DNA of 64,000 nucleotides from JADGRA01 sp052143535 (lineage in GTDB: Bacteria > Myxococcota > Myxococcia > Myxococcales > Myxococcaceae), in assembly GCA_052143535.1 (NCBI GenBank), contig JBKQSS010000062.1, forward strand, positions 1 to 64,000, written 5' to 3'. Each line of letters starts with the position of its first letter. Within the stretch, counting starts at the first letter, position 1. Below, one piece after another: positions 26,298 through 34,326 of this stretch. Both the position numbers and the translations under genes were made by a program. Below the pieces are notes generated by a model. That model saw nothing but the letters and a program-made list of their open reading frames with translations, did not search any database and was not told the DNA's origin.

Positions 26298-26642
26298 AAA
26301 GGAGAACAAGCTGTGTCGAACACGCGCCTTCGACGCCCTCCTCAACACGTCCATGAAGTCGGCTCGCGAGAGCTTGCTGAAGAGAAACAACTGCACCGAG
26401 GTCACCAGCCGGCAATCCCCAAGCAGTTACTGCACCGAGGTGCGGTGCCAGAAGGATGGCTCCGTCACGAAGACAACCATCAGCTACCCAGGGCGACACC
26501 TCTTACCGGATGGAGATGCACAGAAAGCAGGGCCAGGCCGAGACGGTCACTGTCCTCGAGGACCACTCCCTGGGCAGCTGCCCGGCAGACATGAAGCCCG
26601 GGGACGTGGTGACGGCGGCCAGAAGAGGGTGGAAAAGGGACA
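26298..26642 (+). pseudogene. frameshifted remnant, possibly a DUF3617-like small protein
   Basis: A strong ribosome site AAAGGAG (26298-26304) precedes a GTG at 26313, but the reading frame breaks. A second frame gives SARESLLKRNNCTEVTSRQS and CQKDGSVTKTTISYPG (26356-26490), and a third gives GDTSYRMEMHRKQ and LGSCPADMKPGDVV (26493-26612). The last stretch resembles the C-terminus of DUF3617 proteins (..GDC.ADMKPGD). Read together, the pieces make a roughly 100-residue protein with two frame changes. It is either a decayed gene or an assembly error. It accounts for most of the 405-bp gap between livF and msrA. Confidence 0.4.
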
Positions 26643-26651
26643 ACCGCCGCC

Positions 26652-27317
26652 TCAGGCGTGCTTCGGCTCGGCGGACTCCTTGGGACGGTACGTCACCCCG
26701 CAACCCCCAATGCCGCAGTAGCCGTCCGGATTCTTCGCCAGGTACTGCTGGTGGTACTCCTCGGCGTAATAGAAGGGCGGCGCGGCGCGAATCTCGGTGG
26801 TGATGGGGCCAAACCCCTCGTCGCTGAGGACGCGCTGGTAGGCCTCCCGGGAGGCGGCCGCCGCCCGAGCCTGCTCCGGGGAGTGGGTGTAGAGGGCGCT
26901 CCGGTACTGCGTCCCGGTGTCGGCCCCCTGGCGCATGCCTTGTGTCGGGTTGTGGCTTTCCCAGAATTCCTGCAGCAGCCGCTCGTAGGAAAGCTTCTTC
27001 GGGTCGAAAACCACCTGCACCACTTCGGCATGCCCAGTCTTTCCGCTGCACACCTCCTGGTAGGTGGGGTTGGGGGTAAAGCCGCCCGCGTACCCCACCA
27101 TGGTGGAGACGACGCCCGGCAACTCCCAGAATTTCCGTTCCGCCCCCCAGAAGCAGCCCATTCCAAAGGTGGCCAGCTGCGTGCCCGCCGGGAAAGGGGG
27201 CACAAGCGAAGCGCCGTTGACGAAGTGCTTGGCCGGGACAGGCATTGGCTCCGCGCGGCCGGGCAGGGCCTCCTCAGCGGTGGGGAGCCGGGACTTGGGG
27301 CTGGCAAAGAGGGACAT
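26652..27317 (-). CDS. msrA: peptide methionine sulfoxide reductase MsrA, cytoplasmic type (221 aa)
   Basis: A second MsrA with catalytic GCFWGAERKFWE, GYAGGFTPNPTY, TGHAEVV, GTQYRSALY and the C-terminal double-glycine region with Cys (YCGIGGCG) that supplies resolving cysteines. It has no signal peptide and an E. coli-like N-terminal extension (LFASPKSRLPTAEEALPGR), so it should be cytoplasmic. Start ATG 27317 has GAAGG upstream and matches the family start; the frame is open 13 codons further. It follows the hydratase-like gene by 47 bp on the same strand. Confidence 0.96.
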   Translation of the reverse strand: MSLFASPKSRLPTAEEALPGRAEPMPVPAKHFVNGASLVPPFPAGTQLATFGMGCFWGAERKFWELPGVVSTMVGYAGGFTPNPTYQEVCSGKTGHAEVVQVVFDPKKLSYERLLQEFWESHNPTQGMRQGADTGTQYRSALYTHSPEQARAAAASREAYQRVLSDEGFGPITTEIRAAPPFYYAEEYHQQYLAKNPDGYCGIGGCGVTYRPKESAEPKHA

Positions 27318-27364
27318 GGCCCGCCTTCCATAACCAGGGACGCAGGAGGTTTCCAAGGCCTCCC

Positions 27365-28132
27365 TCAGCGGACGAAGCGAAGGGCGGCCTCGCCGAGGCC
27401 GACAAAGCGCGCCTCCACCTGCGCGCCGGAGGGCACCAGCGTCAGGCCGGTGGTACTTCCCGTCGTCACCACGTCCCCGCTGCGCAGGCCGCCCAGCCGG
27501 ACGCTGCCCTCATTGGCGAGCCACACCAACAGGCGAAAGCCGTCCCCAGAGGTATTTCCCCCCACGCGCTCCACCGCCGGCTGGCCGTTGACGAGCAGCC
27601 TCACCGGAAGGGCCCAGACGTCCAGCCGCCGCCAGTCCGCAAGCGCCGGGCCCAGCACGTAGCCCCGGTGCCCTTGGCTGTCCGCGACGGCGCTGAAGGC
27701 GTCGAGGCTTGAAGCGTCGGCGTAGCGGGACTCGATGAGCTCCAAGCCGGCGTGCGCCGTGCCCACCGCGTCCAGCACCTCCTCGCGGCCGTAGGGCGTT
27801 CGGCGCGGGGGGAGGGCCCGCACGAAGCTGAAGGCCACCTCGGCCTCGACGCCGCGGACGCGGAAGTCCCTGTCACTCAGCGTGGCCGGGCTCAAGGAGA
27901 GGCCAGAGCGGTACATGGGGGCGCACAACGGGACGGCCTGTGGCGAGGGCGCGCCCACCTTCCAGCCGCCAAGCGGCCCACGGGCGCGCGTCACCGCGTC
28001 TTGAATGGCGTACGCCTCGGCAAAGGAGTGAGGGCGCAGTGCCTCGTCCCAACCGGACAGCGGCCTTCCGGACGGGCCCCAGGCCGCGAGCAGGAGGGCG
28101 GCGGCGCGCTCGGCTAAGGGCGGTGTCTCCAT
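27365..28132 (-). CDS. 2-keto-4-pentenoate hydratase family protein (MhpD-like), 255 aa
   Basis: Fumarylacetoacetase-fold hydratase/decarboxylase family. Features: YAIQDAVTRARG and GWKVGAPSP near the start, the metal-binding GVEAEVAF, LELIESRYAD, and NTSGDGFRLLVWLANE with LRSGDVVTTGSTTGL. Such enzymes act on 2-hydroxypenta-2,4-dienoates in aromatic meta-cleavage or on related keto acids, but no other catabolic gene is near, so the substrate is open. Start ATG 28132 overlaps the end of mutY by 19 nt; a longer frame would overlap more. Confidence 0.85.
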   Translation of the reverse strand: METPPLAERAAALLLAAWGPSGRPLSGWDEALRPHSFAEAYAIQDAVTRARGPLGGWKVGAPSPQAVPLCAPMYRSGLSLSPATLSDRDFRVRGVEAEVAFSFVRALPPRRTPYGREEVLDAVGTAHAGLELIESRYADASSLDAFSAVADSQGHRGYVLGPALADWRRLDVWALPVRLLVNGQPAVERVGGNTSGDGFRLLVWLANEGSVRLGGLRSGDVVTTGSTTGLTLVPSGAQVEARFVGLGEAALRFVR

Positions 28133-29397
28133 GCGCTTCCCCGTTGGTGTCCCCCCTCCGAAGTGCGCCCGGCGGGGCCGTCCCAAGGGCGGCCCTCACC
28201 TCCCGGGCCGGGCGGTGGGCAGTCTGCCGTTGGCCCGAGGGCGGCGTCCAACATGGCCTCTGGGGGGGCCGGCCGCCTCAAGACGCCCGGCGTCGCCTTC
28301 GCCAGGGCGGCTTGCATGGCCGCGCTGACGCCGAGGGTTGCCGCCTCGGCGGCATTCACCCAGCGCAACTCGAGGTACTCCCCCTTTTGAGGACGGACGG
28401 GGGCGGTGGCCTCATACAGCGAGAGGGTCAGCGCCCGGTGGGTGAGGGTGCGGCGCACCGTGCCGAGGCTGTGGCCGACGCGCGTCCCCGGGCCGAGAAG
28501 GGCCATTAGCCGGGTGCGTCCCTCGTCGGCCTTGGCGGCCCCGGGCAGCTCCACCGCCGGCAACTCCCACAGGCCGCCGAAGAGGCCCTTCGCCGGCCGC
28601 CGCCCGAAGAGGAGTCGCCCCTGCCGTCGGACCACCGCCACCGCCAGGCGAAGCCTCTGCCGCCGGGGCGCCGGGCGGGGTGGCGGCAGTCGCGCCAAAA
28701 GGCCCTGCGCCAAGGCCCGGCACTCTGTCCGCAGTGGGCACAACCGGCAGCTGGGGCTGGCCGCCCGGCACAGCGTCGCACCGAGCTCCATCAGGGCCTG
28801 GTTCCAGTCGCCCGGGCGCTCGGCCGGCACCAGCCGGCTGGCGTGCGCCCACAGCCGTGCCTCGCGCTCTGGCGCGCCCGGGGCCCCAGCCACCGCGTAC
28901 AGGCGGCACAGCACCCGGGCCACGTTGCCGTCCACCAGGGGCTCCGCCAGCCCGAAGGCAATGCTGGCCACGGCGCCGACGGTGTAGCGGCCAAAGCCGG
29001 GGAGCACGGCCAGCGCGCTGGCCGAGGCCGGCAGCAGGCCTCCGTGTTTCTGCACCACGGCCTGGGCCGCACGGTGCAGGTTGCGCGCCCGGGCGTAGTA
29101 GCCAAGGCCGCTCCAGGCCGCGAGCACCGCGTCCAAGGAAGCATCGGCGAGGCTGGGCAGCGTCGGGAAACGCTCGAGGAAAGGCGCCCAGTAGCGCAGC
29201 ACGACGGACACCTGCGTCTGCTGCAGCATGACTTCACTCACCCAAATGGCATACGCGTCGCGGCTGCGCCGCCAGGGGAGGTCCCGCGCCTGGGCGTCGT
29301 ACCAGGTGAGCAACGCGCGGTGGAGTCCGGCGTCCGCCTTTGGCGTGGGAAAGTCCGCCGACTCGGTGAGACGTCGCCGGCGTAGGGCAGTGGCCAC
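28114..29397 (-). CDS. mutY: adenine DNA glycosylase MutY (427 aa)
   Basis: Removes adenine mispaired with 8-oxoguanine. Catalytic Glu55 in SEVMLQQTQ, helix-hairpin-helix LPGFGRYTVGAVASIA, catalytic Asp156 in VDGNVARV, and the iron-sulfur ligands Cys210, 217, 220 and 226 (Cx6Cx2Cx5C). The C-terminal NUDIX-like domain follows (about 245-370), with GGLWELPAVELPG. The last 55 residues are a Pro/Gly-rich tail beyond the usual length of about 350-370. GTG start; AGAAGG is close upstream. Confidence 0.95.
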   Translation of the reverse strand: MATALRRRRLTESADFPTPKADAGLHRALLTWYDAQARDLPWRRSRDAYAIWVSEVMLQQTQVSVVLRYWAPFLERFPTLPSLADASLDAVLAAWSGLGYYARARNLHRAAQAVVQKHGGLLPASASALAVLPGFGRYTVGAVASIAFGLAEPLVDGNVARVLCRLYAVAGAPGAPEREARLWAHASRLVPAERPGDWNQALMELGATLCRAASPSCRLCPLRTECRALAQGLLARLPPPRPAPRRQRLRLAVAVVRRQGRLLFGRRPAKGLFGGLWELPAVELPGAAKADEGRTRLMALLGPGTRVGHSLGTVRRTLTHRALTLSLYEATAPVRPQKGEYLELRWVNAAEAATLGVSAAMQAALAKATPGVLRRPAPPEAMLDAALGPTADCPPPGPGGEGRPWDGPAGRTSEGGHQRGSAWRHRP

Positions 29398-29461
29398 GGG
29401 CCTTCTACCCTACCTCCCTTGCTGACAGAGTCAGCGGCTAGAGTGCCTCTCACGTACGCCC

Positions 29462-30475
29462 ATGGGTCAGAACGTCATCACCAACGACTTCAGCTGGTCG
29501 AAGAGCCGGCACGAGAAGTTTTCCGGCTGCCGCCGGGCCTACTTCCTCCACTACTACGGCAGCTGGGGCGGCTGGGAGAATGGGGCGTCCGAGGAGGCGC
29601 GGCAGCTCTTCACCCTCAAGCGGCTGGCCAACCGTTTCAACTGGGCCGGCAACGTGGTGCACGCGCACATTCGCGACGTGCTGCGCACCATCCAGGCCGA
29701 GCGCGCGGTGGATGGCGAGGCCGTCCTGCGACGGGCGCACCGGCTGATGCAGCGGGACTGGCTGTACTCGCGCAGCAAGTCCTACTGGGACGAGGGGAAG
29801 CGGCGGCCGGACTTCACTGGCCTCGTGGAGCACGAGTACGACGAGCCGGTGCCGGCCGAGGAATGGAAGCGCAACTGGCAGACGGTGGAGCAAGGGCTGC
29901 GCTGGTTTCTCGCCTCCCCTTGGATTGAGCGCGCCCGCGGCCTGAAGCCAGAGCAGTGGCTGGAGGTGGACGAGGGCGCGCAGAAGAGCAATTTCGACAT
30001 GCAGGGCGTGAAGGTGTTCGCCATTCCCGACTTCGTCTTCCGCGACGAGGAGGGCCGCATCACGGTGGTGGACTGGAAAACGGGCAAAATGCGGGAGGGG
30101 TACGAGGACCAGGTGGTGGGCTACGCGCTGTATTTGGCCCACCGCTACCGCGTCCTGCCCGAGTCGGTGCGCTGCCTGCTGGTCTTCGTCAACCAGGCCG
30201 AGGAGGTGGAGGTCCACGTGGACCGGCCCACCGTCGAGCGCTACCGCCTGCTCTTCGAGGAGAGCGTCCGTTCCATGCAGGCGCTGCTGCTTAACGCCGC
30301 GCAGAATGTCCCCACCGATGCGGCCCAGTTCCCCAAGACCGAGGACTTCAAGGAGTGCGCGCGCTGTGCCTTCCGCCGCGCCTGCGGCCGCCAGCACATT
30401 ACCTTTGCCGCGCTGGAGGCCGCTGCGGCGCCTGCTCCGGCGCCAGAGCCGCTCGCCGCCAGCGCGGCCGCCTAG
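29462..30475 (+). CDS. Cas4/AddB-like PD-(D/E)xK nuclease with Fe-S cysteines (337 aa)
   Basis: A RecB-family nuclease domain on its own. Catalytic residues: His68 in VVHAHI, Pro189-Asp190 in AIPDFVF, Asp204-Trp-Lys206 in VVDWKTGK, and QVVGYALYL as the QhxxY motif. One N-terminal cysteine (Cys23, SGCRRAYFL) plus a C-terminal CxxCx5C (Cys299, 302, 308) match the split Fe-S ligand set of Cas4 and AddB. No cas gene, CRISPR repeat or helicase lies beside it. The end is an Ala/Pro-rich tail. Its stop shares CTAG with convergent tcdA. Single-stranded DNA end processing in repair is the likely role. Confidence 0.87.
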   Translation: MGQNVITNDFSWSKSRHEKFSGCRRAYFLHYYGSWGGWENGASEEARQLFTLKRLANRFNWAGNVVHAHIRDVLRTIQAERAVDGEAVLRRAHRLMQRDWLYSRSKSYWDEGKRRPDFTGLVEHEYDEPVPAEEWKRNWQTVEQGLRWFLASPWIERARGLKPEQWLEVDEGAQKSNFDMQGVKVFAIPDFVFRDEEGRITVVDWKTGKMREGYEDQVVGYALYLAHRYRVLPESVRCLLVFVNQAEEVEVHVDRPTVERYRLLFEESVRSMQALLLNAAQNVPTDAAQFPKTEDFKECARCAFRRACGRQHITFAALEAAAAPAPAPEPLAASAAA

Positions 30476-31332
30476 CGCCCCTGGGCGATTCGGCGCACCA
30501 CCACTCCGGCCATCGCCATGCCGAAGACGGAGGTGACGAAGACGGCGCTCCCATTCACCTGGGTGCGGTGGTCGCAGGTGTGGAAGTCATTCTCGCGAGA
30601 GGGGCAAACGCACAAGAAGCCCTCTGTCTTGGCGTCGTAGGTGAGGGGCAGCGGCGTCCGGGACGTCTCAATGCTGTAGACGGCCGTGATGCCGGTGGGG
30701 CGCTCGGTGTCCACCCCGTACTTGCGCTTCAGCAGCTTGCGCACGTCCTTGGCGAAGGGGTCCATGTGCGTCTCGCACAAGTCCTCTACCCGAATGGCGG
30801 TCGGGTCGAGCCGGCCAGCGGCCCCCATGCTGCTGACCACCGGGAGGCCGAGGGTTCTGGCGCGGTGTAACAGGTGCAGCTTCGCTTTCACGTTGTCGAT
30901 GGCGTCCACCACGAAGTCAAACCCTGGGTCGAGCAGGGTTTCCGAGAGCTCGGCGCGGTAGAATTCGCGCACCGCCTCCACCGAGACGTCCGGGTTCACG
31001 TCGCGACAGCGCTGGGCCATCAACTCGGCCTTGGGCTTGCCCACCGTCCGTACCGTCGCGTGCAGCTGACGGTTGAGGTTGGTGACGCACACCTCGTCGA
31101 AGTCCACCAGGGTGAGGTGGCCCACGCCGCTGCGCGCCAGGCCCTCCACCGCGTAGCTGCCCACCCCGCCCAGGCCAAACACCACCACCCGGGCCCGGGC
31201 AAGGCGTTCCATGCCGGCGTCTCCGAGGAGACGCCCCGTCCGGTCGAAGCGTCGGGACAGACGGAAGGCGCGTTCGCGTCCCAAAGGGGGCGCGCCATCG
31301 GTGGGGGAGGGGGAAGTGGGAAGTGCGTCCAT
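30472..31332 (-). CDS. tcdA: tRNA threonylcarbamoyladenosine dehydratase TcdA (286 aa)
   Basis: E1-like ThiF/MoeB-fold enzyme that dehydrates t6A37 of tRNA to the cyclic form. ATP-binding GLGGVGSYAVEGLARSGVG, DFDEVCVTNLNRQ, DAIDNVKAK and the TcdA-typical VEDLCETHMDPFAKDVRK; C-terminal SRENDFHTC and FVTSVFGMAMAGVVVR. ATG 31332 has AAAGGAG 10 nt upstream. It is 14 bp behind tatD, so the two are co-transcribed. Confidence 0.94.
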   Translation of the reverse strand: MDALPTSPSPTDGAPPLGRERAFRLSRRFDRTGRLLGDAGMERLARARVVVFGLGGVGSYAVEGLARSGVGHLTLVDFDEVCVTNLNRQLHATVRTVGKPKAELMAQRCRDVNPDVSVEAVREFYRAELSETLLDPGFDFVVDAIDNVKAKLHLLHRARTLGLPVVSSMGAAGRLDPTAIRVEDLCETHMDPFAKDVRKLLKRKYGVDTERPTGITAVYSIETSRTPLPLTYDAKTEGFLCVCPSRENDFHTCDHRTQVNGSAVFVTSVFGMAMAGVVVRRIAQGR

Positions 31333-31346
31333 GGCTACGGACTCCT

Positions 31347-32150
31347 TTAGCGCCCAGCCGGGGGCGATGCGAAGGGCCGTCCGAAGAAGCGCCGGGCGTT
31401 GTCCGCGAGCCGGCTGGCCAGCTGCGCACTCGGCTGGCCGAGGTGTCGCGCCATGGCCTCCACCACCGGACGCAAATAGGCCGGCTCGGAGCGCTGGCCA
31501 CGGTGGGGACTGGGCGTCTGGTCCGGGGCGTCCGTCTCGGCCAACAGCCACTCGGCGGGGACGGCCCGGAGCGCCTCCACCGGACGGCGGGCCTCGGGCC
31601 AGGTGACTGGGCCGGCGAAGCTGAACCAGCAGCCGTGGGCCAAGTAGGCACCGACGCGCTCGGCGCCGCCACTGTAGCTGTGCAGCACCGCGCCCGCCTC
31701 CGGCAGGCGAACGCGCTCCAGCCACGCCTGGAGCGCGGGGTGGGCGCGCTGGCAGTGAAGCAGCAGTGGTAGGTGGTGCTTGGTTGCCAGCCGCAGGTGC
31801 CCGTCGAGCACCCGCAACTGGCGGGCCAGGGGGACTTCGCTCAGCGTCGGCCCATCCAACCCGCACTCTCCCACCGCGCAGGCGACGCCCTTGAGAAGCA
31901 GTCCGTCCAGCTGCTCGAGGTGGACGTCGTCCTCGGCCTCGCGTAGCTGCGGCAACAGCTGCGGGTGAATGCCCAAGGCCACTTGCACGCGGACGTCGCG
32001 TGCCGGCCACTCCAGAAGGGCCTGCCAGGCACTCGGGCCAATGGCCGGCACCACCATCCCCTCGAGGCCCGCCTCCCAGGCCCGCTCGAGCACCGCCGGT
32101 CGGTCGGCGTCGAAGCGGGCGACGTCCAAGTGGCAGTGGGAGTCAATCAC
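31347..32150 (-). CDS. tatD: TatD family metal-dependent hydrolase (267 aa)
   Basis: TIM-barrel amidohydrolase-fold nuclease. The metal ligands appear in order: DSHCHLD at the N-terminus, GECGLDG, LLLHCQRAH, LHSYSGG and AETDAPDQTP. The family removes 3' ends of DNA or RNA. GTG start; a stable hairpin (32159-32186) ends only 8 nt upstream, so translation start may be affected by it. First gene of the tatD-tcdA pair. Confidence 0.93.
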   Translation of the reverse strand: MIDSHCHLDVARFDADRPAVLERAWEAGLEGMVVPAIGPSAWQALLEWPARDVRVQVALGIHPQLLPQLREAEDDVHLEQLDGLLLKGVACAVGECGLDGPTLSEVPLARQLRVLDGHLRLATKHHLPLLLHCQRAHPALQAWLERVRLPEAGAVLHSYSGGAERVGAYLAHGCWFSFAGPVTWPEARRPVEALRAVPAEWLLAETDAPDQTPSPHRGQRSEPAYLRPVVEAMARHLGQPSAQLASRLADNARRFFGRPFASPPAGR

Positions 32151-32158
32151 CCTACAGC

Positions 32159-32186
32159 CCTGCCTAGGGCAGTCGCCCTAGGCAGG
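32159..32186 (-). terminator. strong 12-bp hairpin between a small gene and tatD
   Basis: CCTGCCTAGGGC - AGTC - GCCCTAGGCAGG is a perfect 12-bp inverted repeat with a 4-nt loop. On the minus strand it lies 31 nt after the small 69-aa gene and just before the tatD start codon. No T-run follows. It may attenuate read-through or control tatD translation. Confidence 0.5.
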
Positions 32187-32217
32187 ACAAGGGCCCAGGG
32201 GGCGACGGGAGGGGGGC

Positions 32218-32427
32218 TTACTGGACCAGGACGATGCGACTTTTGGCCGCCCGGCCGAGCTCGGGCGAGGCGAGCAGCTTCGCGACGTCCTTCACCTCAT
32301 TGCCCACTGTGTCAAAGGCCGCGGCGACGAGCTCGCCGAGGTTGGTTTGCACCTTGCGGCCGCCGGCGACGGCTCTGCGCTGAAGGAGCCGCAGGGTCTG
32401 CCCGGTGCGATGCATCGCTTTTTTCAT
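32218..32427 (-). CDS. small basic protein, unknown (69 aa)
   Basis: It starts with a Lys/Arg-rich segment (KKAMHRTGQTLRLLQRR) followed by an amphipathic helical stretch (LGELVAAAFDTVGNEVKDVAKLL); net charge is positive. ATG with AGGAGA 8 nt upstream on the minus strand supports real translation. Upstream of it lies a long gap to the divergent DHH gene; downstream is a strong hairpin. No family is recognised. Confidence 0.6.
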   Translation of the reverse strand: MKKAMHRTGQTLRLLQRRAVAGGRKVQTNLGELVAAAFDTVGNEVKDVAKLLASPELGRAAKSRIVLVQ

Positions 32428-32581
32428 TGCGCACTCTCCTAGAGGCTTCGACGCGCGAGCCCCCCTCGGGTTGCGCCGGGCGCGTCGTTTTCTTTGGGGG
32501 GGGGACTGGCCCCTCGGCCGCTGGGCACACCGGGTGCCGCCCCCCGGAGTCGGCTCTCCGGGTTATATGCAGGACTGCCAC

Positions 32582-33538
32582 ATGCGGATGCACGTTCTGT
32601 TTCATGACAATTGCTTCGACGGGGCGGCGAGCGCCACCGTGTTTTCACGCTTCTTCCGCGAGCGCATCCGTCCCGACGCCCAGCTCAGCTACCAGGGCCT
32701 TTCCCACCAGGCCGGTGGGACGTCCATCCCGGAGGCTGTCTTCGTCGGGGACGAGAACGCCATTGTCGACTTTCGTTACAGCCAGTCCCCGCGGTTGACG
32801 TGGTGGTTTGACCACCACGCCTCGGGTTTTCAGGACGCGGGCGACGAGGCGCATTTCAAGGCCGACCGAAGCGGCCAGAAGTTTCATGACCCGCACCGCA
32901 AGAGCTGCACCAAGTACCTGGCCGACGTGGCCCGCGCCAGCTTTGGTTTCGACGGCGGCGGGCTGGGCGAGCTCATCGACTGGGCCGAAGTCATCGACGG
33001 CGCGCAATTCCCCAGCCCGGAGATGGCGGTTGCTCTGCGCGAGCCGGCGCTTCAGTTGATGACGGTGCTGGAGGCCAACCGCGAACCGGGTTTCATCCCG
33101 GAAGTCATCCGCCGGTTGCAACAGGCCTCTCTATCCGAGGTGGCCGCGCTGCCGCTCGTCCAGGAGCCCTTCCGTCCTCTGCTCGCCCGGCACCGGGCCC
33201 ATGTGGAGGTGGTGCGGCGTAAGGCGCGTCTCGAGCAGGAGGTTGTCTTTTTCGACGTGGCCGACGAGAACCTCGACGGCATCAACAAATTCATCGCCTA
33301 CGACTTGTTTCCCGACGCGCGCTACGTGGTGTGGGTGGGCAAAAGCACCCAGCGCAGCAAAGTCTCTATCGGCAGCAACCCCTGGCGTCCGGAGTTACGC
33401 CGGCATGACTTGTCGGCCATTGCCCAGCGCTACGGCGGCGGTGGCCACTCGGTGGTGGCGGCAATGAGCTTTCGGCCCGAGGAGGTGGCGCGTGCCCGGG
33501 CCGCCGCAGCGGAGATTCTGGCCGAGCTGCGCGCCTGA
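32582..33538 (+). CDS. DHH-family phosphoesterase (318 aa)
   Basis: The N-terminal part carries the DHH metal motifs: HDNCFDGAAS, VDFRYSQSP and the name-giving WWFDHHASG; the C-terminal part has the DHHA1-type GGGGH in RYGGGGHSVVAAMSF. Relatives degrade nanoRNA, pAp or cyclic dinucleotides; the exact substrate cannot be read off. Start: ATG 32582 has AGGA 7 nt upstream; ATG 32567 and 32588 are alternatives. A 7-bp hairpin (CCCGGAG/CTCCGGG, 32543-32562) lies in its leader. Confidence 0.85.
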   Translation: MRMHVLFHDNCFDGAASATVFSRFFRERIRPDAQLSYQGLSHQAGGTSIPEAVFVGDENAIVDFRYSQSPRLTWWFDHHASGFQDAGDEAHFKADRSGQKFHDPHRKSCTKYLADVARASFGFDGGGLGELIDWAEVIDGAQFPSPEMAVALREPALQLMTVLEANREPGFIPEVIRRLQQASLSEVAALPLVQEPFRPLLARHRAHVEVVRRKARLEQEVVFFDVADENLDGINKFIAYDLFPDARYVVWVGKSTQRSKVSIGSNPWRPELRRHDLSAIAQRYGGGGHSVVAAMSFRPEEVARARAAAAEILAELRA

Positions 33539-33630
33539 GGGGCGCTGGGGCCGGTCAGCTGCTCGCCTGGGCGCGGTCTCGGCGGCTCCGGTTGACCAGA
33601 TGCCGAATCGCCTGGTGGGCGGGCGGCTGC

Positions 33631-34269
33631 TCAGCCCCCCAGCAGCGGCACGCCCCGGCCGCGTAACAGCTGCACCACCGCTTGCATCGGCAGTCCCTGG
33701 ATGCAGGTGCGGTCTCCCTCAATTCGAGCCATCAGGGCCTGTCCCCGTCCCTCCACCCGGTAGCTGCCAGCGCAGCCTTCCCATTCCCCGGTGTCCAGGT
33801 AGGCGTCCACCTCAGCCTCGGAGAGCGCGTAGAGAGTAAGCCGCGCTTCCTCCACCACCGTCTCCTCGGCGCCGCCGCCGGTGAGGCAAACGGCGGTGAG
33901 CAACCGGTGCGAGCGCCCGGACAGCGTTTGCAGCTGGGCCCGAGCCTCCTCGCGGCGAGTCGGCTTTTTCAACAGTTGCCCTTCCACCTCCCCCAGCTGG
34001 TCGGCCCCCAGCACCAGCGCGTCGGGGTAGCGCGCCGCCACGGCGCGCGCCTTGCGCTGCGCCAACATGCGCACCGCCTCCTCCACCGGCGTACCTGGCG
34101 GAAGGGACTCCTCAACGCCCGGGGGGACAGCCAAGAAGGGCAGCCCCAGCGCGCCGAGGAGCGCCCGGCGGGCGGAGGAGGTGGAGGCCAGGACGAGTGG
34201 AAGCACTGGCCGAAAAGTCTGTCCCGACACCCGTCGAGTCGTCGAGCGGGAAATGGCGGCCCGCGCCAC
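33631..34269 (-). CDS. maf: Maf-like nucleoside triphosphate pyrophosphatase (212 aa)
   Basis: House-cleaning pyrophosphatase acting on non-canonical or modified nucleoside triphosphates. Family motifs: PLVLASTSSARRALL, VEESLPPGTP, ARAVAARYPDALVLGADQ (catalytic Asp), SGRSHRLLTAVCL, GEWEGCAGSYRVEG and DRTCIQGLP. The usual Maf starts right at (M)LPLVLASTS; here a GTG at 34269 adds 21 basic residues, while the GTG at 34206 gives the family-typical N-terminus. Neither has a strong ribosome site. Divergent from the TPR-metallopeptidase gene. Confidence 0.9.
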   Translation of the reverse strand: MARAAISRSTTRRVSGQTFRPVLPLVLASTSSARRALLGALGLPFLAVPPGVEESLPPGTPVEEAVRMLAQRKARAVAARYPDALVLGADQLGEVEGQLLKKPTRREEARAQLQTLSGRSHRLLTAVCLTGGGAEETVVEEARLTLYALSEAEVDAYLDTGEWEGCAGSYRVEGRGQALMARIEGDRTCIQGLPMQAVVQLLRGRGVPLLGG

Positions 34270-34290
34270 GCGTTCTAGGCCGCAAGGGCG

Positions 34291-34307
34291 AGCCGGCCCG
34301 GCCGGCT
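34291..34307. promoter_or_regulatory. 17-bp palindrome between divergent genes
   Basis: AGCCGGCC-C-GGCCGGCT is a perfect 8-bp inverted repeat with a single central base, in the 57-bp gap between maf and the TPR lipoprotein gene. It could be an operator, but it is made only of G/C-rich steps common in this DNA, so chance cannot be excluded. Confidence 0.3.
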
Positions 34308-34326
34308 GCTACAGTGCAAAGGCGTC

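Noticed and set aside
25212..26405. 397-codon open frame antisense to livG/livF
   Set aside because: Shadow of two well-conserved ATPases; no ribosome site and no recognisable domain.
29462..30475. CRISPR-Cas locus because of the Cas4-like nuclease
   Set aside because: No repeat-spacer array and no other cas gene is present in the window.
34291..34307. Strong operator claim for the AGCCGGCC palindrome
   Set aside because: GC-only palindromes of this kind are expected by chance in such DNA; kept only as a low-confidence feature.
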